From Sternotherus odoratus (lineage: Eukaryota > Chordata > Testudines > Kinosternidae), in contig JAVMKO010000003.1 in assembly GCA_032164245.1 (NCBI GenBank), positions 91,821,890-91,885,889 on the forward strand: a DNA stretch of 64,000 bases, read 5' to 3'. The translations under genes and the position numbers were made by a program. Under the pieces are notes generated by a model. The model did no database searches. It was not told where the DNA came from and was given only the letters and a program-made list of their open reading frames with translations. How positions within the stretch are numbered: position 1 is the stretch's first letter; each line of letters opens with the position of its first letter. This document shows, one piece after another, positions 13,501 to 25,500 of the stretch.

Positions 13501-16500
13501 AACAGTTAAAGGATTTTTTTTTCTTAGTAGTTTTCTTAGTTTTTACAACAAACAGTTTGATTTTGTCATCTTGTAAAATCTTTGCAGAAGTTTGTAATCC
13601 TTATTGAACACCAAAAGCCATTCACATCTTGCAGGGGTTTTTAATGTATGCAGTGTCAGCACTTGCAGGAGAAACGTGGAGACTATGAAATTTGAGATGC
13701 ATACTGTCTAAATTAATAAAACTTTCTCCCACTCCTACCTGCACAGTGTTTTTAAGATCAGCAATTTGGATTTGGCTTGATATTCGTATAGTTCTACACG
13801 TTATCTTCCTTTTTAGTATGAGTTTAAAACAGACTTGAAATTGCCTATCAAAGATGTTCAGTACCCTGAGTTAAATACATGACACCTATAGGATATTTTG
13901 TCTTTACCCTTTTTCTTGTGAGAATTCTAGGAATTTTTCTTAAATTATCAATTTCTTATCACTCACAATTATATCATTTTAGTGTATCTTGAACTGATTT
14001 TAGGGTCATGTACATACACACCCCTCAAGAAAATATTTAAACTCAAGTAAATGTAAAGATGTGGACTGATATCTTGGCCCCATTGAAATCAATGGCTAAA
14101 CTCCCTTCAGCGTCAATGAGGCAGGATTTCATCCCTGGAAAGTGCTGTTATACTTCATATTAAAATAGAATAAGATAGTGTTTTTAAAAGTAACAAATCT
14201 AAAAAGCAGCAGATAAATTGATTTTTCTACTTTTCTCAATAATAAATCCAGAGACAGAAACAATATTTGTGTTTCTGTTAATATTTACATTCTCAGGGCT
14301 CTAACCTGCAATCTTTACTTATGCAGAATTCCCCATGGGCATACATGAAGTTTTTTCTGGTGGTTATAACTTGAGTATTTTGTTATTGGTATGTGACCGG
14401 ATGGATTTTTTATGAAAATAAGTTAGAAAGAAATTACATTTTTAAGACTGGGAAGTGGAGCCCTAGGAGTGGGGTGAAGAGAGAACATTTACTTCAGAAA
14501 TTATCGGTGCACCCTGTGGTCTGGAGGAGAATCAGAATTCATTCCGAATTTTCAGTTTTGAAAAACACCCCACGTTTATAGGTGGGGATAAATAAAGGTC
14601 TAAAACTGACGTTACCATCTCTACCTAAATTACCATAAAAGTTGTAAGTGGTCACTTCTGAGTTCAAAGTGATAACTAAAAGTAAATGGGATATTTTTTC
14701 TTTTGAGCTTCAATTCAGGGGAGCACTTTATTAAATCGTTAAACCCCAATGGAGTCAAAGTTTAAAGTTAAATTTCTCTGAACAGACATTGCATGTATGT
14801 TAAATGTTTTTCTGAATTGGGTCCATAGAGATTTTCCTATTGATTTATCTTGCATCAGGGCCGGCGACAGGGGGGTACTAGGGGTACAGGTGTACCGGGC
14901 CCCCCGACTTTAGGGGGGCCCCGGTACACAGCTGTACCCGTTGTCGTCCCCCCTTGTCGCCGGCCTGGAGAGCGGAGAAGGGGTGGGGAGGCGGCGCGGC
15001 TCTCCTCCGGACGAGCGCGCCTGGCCCCGGCAGGAGCAGTGAGCCTGGCCGGCGGCAGCAGCGCAGTCCGGGGGGAGAAAGGGCGGGGGGGAGGGGGAGA
15101 ACAGCAAGGGCGGCTCACGCCGCTCCCGGGCTCTCGCTCCCGCTGCCACCAGCTGTCAGCTGGGGGGGAGCGCCGGCTGGGCTGGGGGGGTCCCCAGCCG
15201 CTGTCGGCTGGGCTGGGGGGGGGCGGCTGGGCTGGGGGGCCCCCCAAACTATCAGAGTAGGGGGCCCCCAAATTTCTGTCGCCGGCCCTGTCTTGCATAC
15301 ATCATGAAATGTAAATCCACATTTTCCTGATATTTTTATTACCATTTAGAGATTAAAAAGTAAATATATGATGAACTGAGTGGTTTTTGTGTTTCTTTAT
15401 TAAGCTGTAAATTATTGGGTTAAGAGTCATCATCTTTATTACACTCAAGAAATACCTTAAGAATTCTCTCTAAGCCAGACAATTTCATAACTGTCTGCAA
15501 AAAGAGGATTTCAGTTTCTTTAGTGCCTTATAGTCGTGACTTGAGCTTACATGGGACACTAATATCTTGCTAGATAAGTTGCTAGAGTAGGAAAATGAGA
15601 TGTTTCTAATTAGAATTGTATATTTTGCTTGAGTCTTGAAGAGGTCATAATATAGGAGTTGCCCCTTTTGGCTAGCATATGCATGAATGCTTGTATTTCT
15701 ATGGGAATGAAAATGAAATCCTTAATGTCACATTCCTTAAATAAACTATTTGTTTCACTGCGAGCAGTAAAGATACCACAGATTTAAACAGTGAAGTGTT
15801 ACTTTTTTTGCAAAGCTTTTCCTTGAGAGTTCAGCAGGAATGTTGTGAATGAAAATGCACTCTTGGTTTTTATTTGTTTTTCTCTTGCTGCTGAAAGAAA
15901 CAGACGCCCTAAGTGAATCATTTTGAGTGTGTTTGAACATTTTCTAAGCCATATGTTGTTCATAGTAAATTTTAGATAAGTATCCTTCTTCCCGTAGTGT
16001 CCATGTGGATGTTCCACTTCAGGTGTGCATGTGCTTCTCAAACCCATGTTCAGAGATTTTCCATTAGCAGTGTTCATTTGACCTGCACATGCATTCTGTA
16101 CAATCTCATGCCACACTCCAAGGGTACATAGGGTTCCTCAGATGAACCACCCTCAGTTCCTTCTCTACTGCCTGGCCTGAGATGGATCTCTAGTGCATCT
16201 GCCTTGTGAGTGCTTCAGCATGTTTTGTAGTTGTTGTTTAGTTAATGCAGTGTTTTAGTTAGTGTTGTGAGAGGTTTCTGTTTTTCCTGTCCCTGTTTTT
16301 CTTCCCCCATTTTATTCTGGAGAGCTTATTTGGCCTGGCTGGGCATGCCTAACTCATCAAGCTTCTAACGCTGCCTCTCATGTCAGCAGACTGTACCAAT
16401 CAGCGACATCTTAGGAGAGTCCCGGAAGTCTCCAAAGTGTAACTTTTGCCTGGTTCTGAAATCTGGAGCTTGGAAAAATCAGGAGGCCAAATTAAAGCTG

Positions 16501-19500
16501 CTGCTGACATGCTCCCTGCCGAATCAGATCAGGACCTCTCCCACCTGTACATCTGTGTCCAGATAGATCTGGTGCACCTTTGGCTTCTTCTTTTGTGTGA
16601 CCTTAGCAGGGGAAGATCTTGGAGGACTCGGAAAAGGCTCTGAAGAAGAGGAGCTTGGTCCCCCACCACAAGGAACCAGCTCCAAAGAATTTCCTATCTC
16701 TTGCTAGGTCTACTATGTTGGAGGCCTGGACCTCTCAATGCAGGTAAAAGACGGTACTGGTGGAGAAGGGAGATCCCACAGCACTTCAGAGAAATATGGA
16801 ACCAGCAGGGCCCTGGTTCCATCCACCTCCAGACTGACATCGTCTATTTCAAATTTACCCATGGCATCCTCCCACTTGGCTCTGTCTGTGCCAACAAAAG
16901 CTCACCCCTTTGGGCCCAGTACCTGTGTGCTCCAAACCAATGGTAGTGCCTAAGTCAACTCTCCAGTGGCCACACTGGGGTCCTTGGATAATATCACGGC
17001 AGAAAATTGCCTGCTTCGCGGCACCAGGAAACTAGGATCACACCATCTCCTCCAGCCCCCAACAGGAGGAGACTTTTGAGGAACAGGAGGCTAAGAAAGA
17101 CAAAGGGGCAACCCCCCTCAGCTCTGTTTTTGTCTTTATCTCTGAATGACGCAGTCATGTGTCCACCACCATCGATGGCTGATAGTTTTCGTCAATTCCA
17201 GGACCTTGCAAAGAAGGTGGTGGATCCTCCAGATACCTCTTGAGGAAGAGACTCGCATCACAAGCTCCAGGATATTTTGCACTTGGCATTACCTATCTAG
17301 TTTCTGCTACCCATTAACGATATGCTCCTGGATCCAGCAAAGACTGAGGCAAACTCCTGCCACCCTGTAAATGGGCCCATAAGAAATATTACATTCCCCC
17401 CCTGGGACTTGGAATTTTTGTTTTCCTGTCTCCCTACAAACAAGAAGATTTAGCAGGTCTCCAATTGCACAGAGATTGGACCTGGCTCAGTTCTCTGGTT
17501 TTCATAGAACCACTGACCCCACTTGAAAAAGACAGATTCCAGAGGAAAAGAGCTTCCCACCCTCCTTCAGCTAATGCTCAGTCATTATCAAAACAGCGAT
17601 TTTGACAGATAGGTCAAGGGCTCAACTCCTCTCCCATCTCTTTTGAGTTGCAAACCCCCGCACCCCACCCCACTTTTGGAGATCGCCTTTCCCATTTCCA
17701 ATAGGCCTGGCAGCATGTTACGACAAGTGGGTCGTGGAGGTTATAACATTGGGCTACACCATCCACTTCCTGTCTCTCTCAACCTCCCCATGTCCTCCCT
17801 CTTTAGGGATCCGTCTCACGAGACTATATTGAGTCAAGGACTACACTCTTTCCTTTGTTTAAGAGCAATAGAACCTGCCCCATTCCCTGACAGGAGGAAA
17901 GGTTTTACTCAGAGTATTTTCTCTTGGCAAAAAGATCTAAAATGACTGAACAAATTTGTAAAGTCTAAAAAGTTTTGTATGGTGACTGTGGTGGCTGTAA
18001 TCCCCGCGTTAGAGGCAGAAGACTGGCATTCCATCCTTGACCTACTGGACACCATATAGTAATACATCCCACACACAGAAGATACCTGCACTTCACCATG
18101 GGCCAGGATCCTTTTCAGTGGCCCCACGGGTGTTCTAGAAGGTCTTAGCGGTAGCAGGTGTTTTGGTCTTCCCGTAAATTGATGACTGATTACTAAAGGG
18201 ACGATCTTATGAAGCAGTACTAATAATACCGCACTCTTCATTTTCCAAGAGTTGGGTCTCCAGCTAAGCATAAAAAACTCCAAGTTAGCTCCTATACAGG
18301 GAATACAATTCATAGGGGCATATTTGGATTTGCTAGCAGTCGGAGCCTTCCTTCCCACAGACAGACTCATAACTGTATCTGATCTGGTTGGGACAATTCA
18401 CAGAAGCCCCCATACTACAGAAAGAAACTGTTTGCATCTTCTGGGTCATGGGGTAACATGCCCTGTCATGACTGAGCATGCACGATTATGCCTCCTCTGC
18501 TTTTAAGTCTGGTTCAGGAGGACCTCTTCATCGATCAGAGATAGCATGGACAACAGGTTACAGTTCCTCTCCTGGTAAAGATGTCCTTGAATTGGTGGAA
18601 AGATCAATGCAATGTCTGCATGGACTTCCCTTTCATCTGCCCAACTCCAACAATAAGTGTGACAATAGACGCATCACTGTTAGGGTGGGGAGCGTGCCTC
18701 ATTGCACACACAACTCAGGGCAGATGGTCTCCTCAGGAAACCGGTCTCCACATCAACTTGTTGCCTGCCTTCATCTCCGACCCCTCATTACGCGCAACTC
18801 AATCAGAATAATGATCTACGAAGTAGCTCGCATGATCAGTGTCAGCAAACAGGGAGGAACACGATGTCCCCTCCCTGTGCACCGAAGCTATGAAGTTATG
18901 GAACTGTTGGATAGGCCATCCGATTGAGATCTCAGCCTTTTACATTCCTGGGGTCCAGAATGTCGCAGCCGAAATGCTCAGCAGGTGCTTCTCCCGGGAC
19001 TATGAATGGGAGTTGGACTCGCAACTCCTTCCTGGTAATTATATTACAGAGGTGGGACTTCCACAATAGGCTCAGTTGCATGCTTAGTTTTTTTGATGCA
19101 TGACTTGCTCATGAGACTGGTGAGACTTTTATGTCTAAATGAAATCTATAGAAAATTCAATAGTCCTTATTGCTTTTGCCAAAATAACCTATTTTTCTGC
19201 TGTCCTAGTAAATAGCGTACGTAGAAGACACATGTACATCAACATTCCAATTTTAGCTAGGGCATAACGGGTATTGTGGCAATAATGCAATCTTGTTGAA
19301 ATTCATTGCACAAATACTCTTAATTCCAATAAAATTTTGATATCCTTGTAAGTTTTTATATCCTTGCTTCAGTTGACATCAGCAGAGATACTGATAAATC
19401 TTTTCTCTTTGTTTTGTTTTAGGATAACACCTACACCACTTGGAGAGGGAAAAAGCACTGTCACGATTGGTCTTGTTCAAGCTCTAAGTGCACATCTTAA

Positions 19501-22500
19501 TGTGAATTCCTTTGCATGCCTGAGACAACCTTCTCAGGGACCTACTTTTGGAGTTAAAGGTACTTCGTGTTTGCAAAACTTATTTCCTTTTTCATATCAG
19601 AAGGAAATATTGCATTTGGGTTTTATTTGTTTGTTTTCAACTTCTTTGTTGTTTTACTGACATGTAGTTTGGCACATATCACTTTTCCTGACTAGCATAA
19701 CTAATATTTTCAGGCCTCTTGTAAGAGCCTTGAATGGGAAGAAGCAATGTACAGTAGACTCTGAATTATCCAGGATTGGGTTAACCAGGATGTGGATTAA
19801 CCAGGACGTCAAAAAACAAACAAACACATAACTCGCAGGGCTGGCTCTGGCTTTGTTGCCACCCCAAACACACACAAAATACCCCACCAGGGCACAGGGC
19901 AGCCAGTGAACCAACATCCGGTCTCCCCAGCGCAGGGTGGCTGGTGAACCAACCCTCCCCCTCCATGTTTCCTATGGATGGTGATTATCCAGGATTTTAT
20001 TAACCAGGATTAATTTTTCCCTATCATCCTGGATAATAGAGTCTACTGTATACAAAATGCTAGAAAACATAATGCAGGAGACAATATTGAACTATCAAGA
20101 TTGAATGTTCTAACAAGTTTTTACCATCTCTAACTTGTAGGGCTCTACGTTTGTTTAAATTACTGTGTAGCCAAGTGCAACAATGCTGCAAAATGTAGAT
20201 GTAGTCCAAGATATTCATCAAGGAAAGTGATGAAAATAGGCATTCAGGGTCAGGATTTAATTCCTTGTTTGCATGCTGTGTCTTCAGGTTTAGTAATTAA
20301 CACTGAAGGAGAATCTCTTATGTATCCAAATTCATTTGAAATAACAAAGTCATGAAAGTTTACACATCGTGCTTCAGGTTCGCTTACAAATGAGTGCAGA
20401 TATGTGGAAATGTCATGTTTTCCAGATTTTGCTTCACAAGGTCGGTAGCATTCATCACTGAGATCACTGTCTAACTGCTGATGGCTTTTATTATGAATAC
20501 ACTTTTTTGGTTCCAGTGTTTGAGCGATTTCTGTAATAGAAATTAAAATATTGATCATATTTAAGTATGAAGGTTGTGTGTTTAAGGGTTATTTCAGAAT
20601 TGATGTGAATCTGACATGACCATGTGCTTAATTGCTCAGGTGGGGCTGCTGGAGGTGGATATGCTCAAGTCATTCCAATGGAAGAGGTAAGACAAAAGAT
20701 GGAAAAAAGACCATTACCAGCTGCTCCCCTGAACTCTCAGGGTGAAGCATGTGTGCAGGAAGCCACCTATGGACATGATCAGAAAAGCACTCAAAGAGGG
20801 TAAAGTGGGATAGAGGGATTGCCTCCCTCATCCAGTCACTGAGTTCAAGCTCTCCATCACAGTTATGGAGAAGGCTGGCTTTCATGGTCTTCTACTAGGG
20901 TGTGAATAGAATTTTCCAGTTGTAACAACTAGCAGATGCTTCAATTCTAGAGCTGTGGTTATAGACTCAGTCAAAAATATACTCTGAATTAACCGACCAA
21001 TAAGTATGAAATGTAGAAAAAATGCCAACAGACTGGGTGCTAAAGCATGTTGCATGAAGTCCCAGTTGTTATTCAAACAATACCCAATTTCCAGTGTACT
21101 GAAAAAAGTCTGCTAGTTGTGAATAAGGTACAAGGAGAACCAAGCGTAACTGATCTGCTGTTGCTAAGTGTTCCTTGTCTATATATCTCTCTGTTACAAA
21201 ATGTATGAATATCTATTTCTTTTTTTGCAGATGAGGGCAGGAAGAGAGAGTAGTTTCAAGAAATTATTTAATTTTAAATACAATTTTCTCATTTATTTAG
21301 AGCAAAAGTCCTTCCACTAATGGTAGCCAAATTACATTATGTTCAACCAGATTGGCCAGTCTCTAATAATGGTACCTTACTGTAGTTCAGGGTTTCTCAA
21401 ACTGGGGGTCGCGACCCCCCGGGGGGTCGCCAAGCGCTCCCCGGAGGGTCGCAAGCTCCTGCCGCCGCAACTCACAGCGAATGGGGCCGGCGCGCACCTG
21501 GCAGCCCGCCCGCAGCGGGGACTGGGGGCCCGCGTGCACCCGGCAGCCCGCCCGCAGCGGGGACTGGGGGCCGGGGCGCAGGGGGGTTCGCGCAGGTTTT
21601 TTTTATTTTTTTTTAAAAAAAATTCGGCGGCTTTTCAGTGGAGGGGTCGCGCCCCCCCACCGGAGCACAAAAAGGGGTCGCGGTCTCAAGAAGTTTGAGA
21701 ACTGCTGCTGTAGTTGTTTTGAGAAAACGTTCCAAAAGTTTAGAGCTTTAGATGAACATCAGAAAAATAAAAGGGAAATTAATTTGATTCCAAAATAATG
21801 ATGCACGTGTGGATGGGTGTCTCATATTAAAATGTCCCCCTTAGAAAATGAAAGGACTTTTTTCTGCCTCTGGTTGAATTCATCCAGCTAGCAACTGCAA
21901 ATTCATCTCTGCCAAAGATGACTTTATCCCTGGGCCTCAAATACTTCTGAAGAACATATGCTAGCCTTTGAAATAGACCAGATTGCTCCATGTATGGAGT
22001 ACTTTCAAAATATTTTCACTGGGGAAGATGCTACCAGTCTCACTAAGATCTTCACTCCTCCTCAAATAATGCACCTTGGGCAGGTGGTGTATTATGAATA
22101 TACTTTGTGTATTTTTTCAGGAGCAAAATGTAAATGTTTTATAAGCAGAGTGACCAGATTGAGGGGTGGATGAGGATCGTCACATACCACATATGTCCCC
22201 CTATTTCTACCCATCCCATGTCACTATTAAACTGCTATGGTCTCTTGCACCAGAGATCTGTCTTTATATGGGTTTGTACCACATCTAGCACAGTACAGAC
22301 CAGATTCTGATTGGGACCTCCGAGCACTATTTTAATACAAATATTAAATGTATATTTCCAGCAAAGTCCCGCTCTCTCCCTCATATCCAACATTTGCACT
22401 TGTTCACCAGGTATTTTTCCATCTTCCTTGTTCATGGTTATAAACAAGGGTTTGTTCAAATGACAAAAACAGTGAAACAGTTTCTTCGGTCACTTCCATT

Positions 22501-25500
22501 CTTACTGAATGTGTGCAACCCCTTTTATGTGAGTTTATCATTAAGTAAGAGAGAATAGTTTTATAGGAGCATCTTGTTAAAATATTTGCAGCACATCATT
22601 GTACTAAAAATTCTAAATCCTTTAGGGTGAAGATAGGTGATGATTTAATCATTCTGTAAAACACCAGAGATTTTGCTCTATGATTTTGGATACATCTTTG
22701 GAGTGTAAGACTGACAATTCAAAGAAAAAGTTTCATTAGCTCATTTCATATCAGTACATCATAATTTTTATAATTTCCTTGGAACATCTTTCTTTCTCCA
22801 TGCTAAATAAATAAAATCAGCACATCTTTCCCCCCACCCCCATGCTTTAACTTTCCTGTAAAATTTGAGTGACCTTTACTCTTGAAATCAACAAAGTGTG
22901 GAAGGAAATGAAATTTGAAAAATTTCAGCTAGTCAAAGGCTATGATGATCTGATTCCAGGTTTGATACTCCATTACATTTGACTTTGAATTTAAAAGTGC
23001 GTGTGTCAGAGTTGTGGTCAGCAAATTAGATTCCATTCTTGCATACTTTGGGCAAAGACAAATTATAGCTGTTTTTTGTTTTTGTCTTGTTGACTGTAGT
23101 CTATCAGACAATGAGCTGAGACCAAGTAAATTAATTTGTCGTTACATTTTCAGTCTGTCTAATAAATATTTTAGCAACACCACTAAGTGGTTGATCTGAT
23201 CTGTAATCCCAAAGATGAACAGGCAGTGATTTTCGTTAATATGTGTACTAAATTAGTGGAGTGTGTAAAATAAATTCTTGTATTTCATCTTCAATCTATA
23301 GTTCAACCTTCATTTGACTGGAGATATCCATGCTATTACTGCTGCTAATAATTTGCTGGCTGCTGCTATTGATGCAAGGATCTTGCATGAAAGCACTCAG
23401 ACTGATAAGGTGAGGTTTACCTGTATGATTTCCATCTGTGGCTTTCTTTTGAAGTGTCCTATAAACATTTACATAAATATTTTTTGTTGGTTATATCATT
23501 TTATAGTTCTTGTTGCATTCCCGCATCATTTTGTCTCCTGCATTTTGTTCAGGGTGCTTTGAGACCCATGGATCTCTGCCAAACCCTTTCTTTTTGGACG
23601 GTCTATTAATTCACTGTATAGTCCTATAGAATATTAGGGTTGGAAAAGACCTCAGGAGGTCATCTAGTCCAATCCCCTGCTCAAAGCAGGACAAACACCA
23701 ACTAAATCATCCCAGCCAAGGTTTTGTCAAGCTGGGCCGTAAAACCTCTAAGGATGAAGATTCCACCACCTCCCTAGGTAACCCATTCCAGTGCTTCACC
23801 ATCCTCCTAGTGAAATGGTGTTTCCGAATATCCAACCTAGACCTCCCCCACTGCAACTTGAGACCATTGCTCCTTGTTCTGTCATCTGCCACCAATGAGG
23901 GCAGCCAAGCTCCATCCTCTTTGGAATCCCCCTATCATGTTTTTGAGACAAGAAATGATAAGTGACACTGTTAGATATGGATCCTAAAGCATGCACTGGA
24001 GGGCTTTTACTGGGAATAAGCTACCACAGGGGTTGGCAAACTACGGCCTGTGGAACCGTTCTGTCTGTCCCCTCTCCACCGGAGCTACACTGTTGAATGG
24101 GCAGCACTCTGGAGGGCAGGGATGCGCACTCCTGCGGAACAGCGTGTCTGTCTCCATGCATGACACGCTGCTCTGAGCTGCATGATAATGGGGCCGGAGC
24201 TGGGGCCAGAGGTTTGGATAAGGGACAGGGAGTTCCGGGAGGCAGTCAGGACAGGGAGCAGAGGGCAATTGGATTGGGGGAGGTTCTGGGCGGGTGGTCA
24301 GGTGATGGGAAGGGTTAGATAAGGCGTGAGGGTCCTGGGGGGTCTGTCGGGGAGTGGGGGGATAGAGCAGTCAGGGGCAGTCGGGGACAGGGAACACGGG
24401 GGCTGGTTAGGGGGTGGGATCCTGGGGGGGGGAAATTGGAGGGGAATTTGGGGAGGTAGTGGTCAGGGGACAAGTACCAGGGAGGCTTAGATAGGGGGTG
24501 CGGTGCTGGGGGGTGATTAGGGGCAGTTGGTCTCCGGAGAGGGTGATCAAGGGACAAGGAACAGGGGTGGGGATTGGATGAGTCGGATTTCTGAGGAGGG
24601 CAGTCAGGGGGCGGAAAGTGGGAGGGGGTTGAATGGGGCAGGGCCAGGCTGTTTGGGGAGACACAGCCTTCCCGGCCCAGTGCCCCATGCAATTTTCAGC
24701 TGCAATGTGGTCCTTGGGCGAAAAAGTTTGCCCACCTCTGATCTACCATATACTTTTTCTCTAGACCCTATTGAACTTATTGTGAATTTAGCTTAATTGC
24801 TAATATGGGTATTCAGAGTATGGGAAAGAGATTCTTCTTTGTTTGTGGATCTTCTGTTGTAACAGCCTTATAACCCTTAAGGAGCACAGCCTTATCCCCT
24901 TAATTTGCTAATAGTTATTGCTTCATTGACATGACAGACCAGAAAAGTGCACTTAAATCTCTTAACCCATTTTATAATCAGTATCTGTAATCTCAGATTA
25001 GATTAAAAATTTCAAAAGCACCTAAATCCCATTTTATAAAACTAATGTAGGCATTTAGGAACCGAAGTCTCATTGAAAGTTAATGTGACTTGGGTGCTGA
25101 AGAACCTAAATCACCTTTGAAAATATAACTGAGGCACTTAAGTTCTTTTGAAAGTTTGCTCGCTAGTAAGGATTTCTTTTTAATTGGTTAAATGTAAGTA
25201 TACACTAACAATTTACAATGTTTCAAAAAAAATGTATGATCTAATCTAAGTGATTTGAATCAAGTTAGACTTTTATTGTATTTGTGTTGTAACATTTTCT
25301 CTTGTGTGTGGTTTTTTTAGGCTTTGTATAATAGGCTGGTTCCAGTAGTTAATGGTGTGAGAGAATTTTCTTCTATTCAGCTTGCCCGCTTGCAAGTAAG
25401 TTGCTAATGTATTTTCCCTGTTTCTTCCCCCAAGTATAATATATCTTATAAAATATGCTATTTAAAATTATTTTTAACAAGTTACAAGGAGATTTGTAGC

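Larger units (their letters stand above)
4520..19422. other. Intron of 14.9 kb between exons 1 and 2; overview of the unlabelled stretches
   Basis: Outside the elements listed separately, I see nothing gene-like. 4520-5960 is AT-rich with a short TA run near 5338. 9588-10220 contains CTGAGGGCATTCTGTGCC (about 10060-10150), a phrase I associate with an unclassified reptile repeat. 10468-11000, 11830-12690, 12886-14850 and 15300-15990 are AT-rich with no recognised element, except that 14070-14150 resembles a short palindromic reptile repeat (CCCATTGAAATCAATGG). Confidence 0.6.

Noticed and set aside
14850..15345. Several overlapping open frames of 76-147 codons on both strands
   Set aside because: They lie in a GC-rich hAT MITE with few stop codons by composition and show no protein family resemblance.
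17909..18370. 153-codon minus-strand frame
   Set aside because: It is the shadow of the decayed DIRS reverse transcriptase, which reads on the + strand.
22145..22300. Possible hAT terminus GTGACCAGATTGAGGGG
   Set aside because: No matching second end or 8-bp duplication was found nearby.
24097..24796. Open frames of 73-125 codons on both strands
   Set aside because: They come from the G-rich filler of a hAT element; the translations are low-complexity Pro/Ser or Gly-rich.
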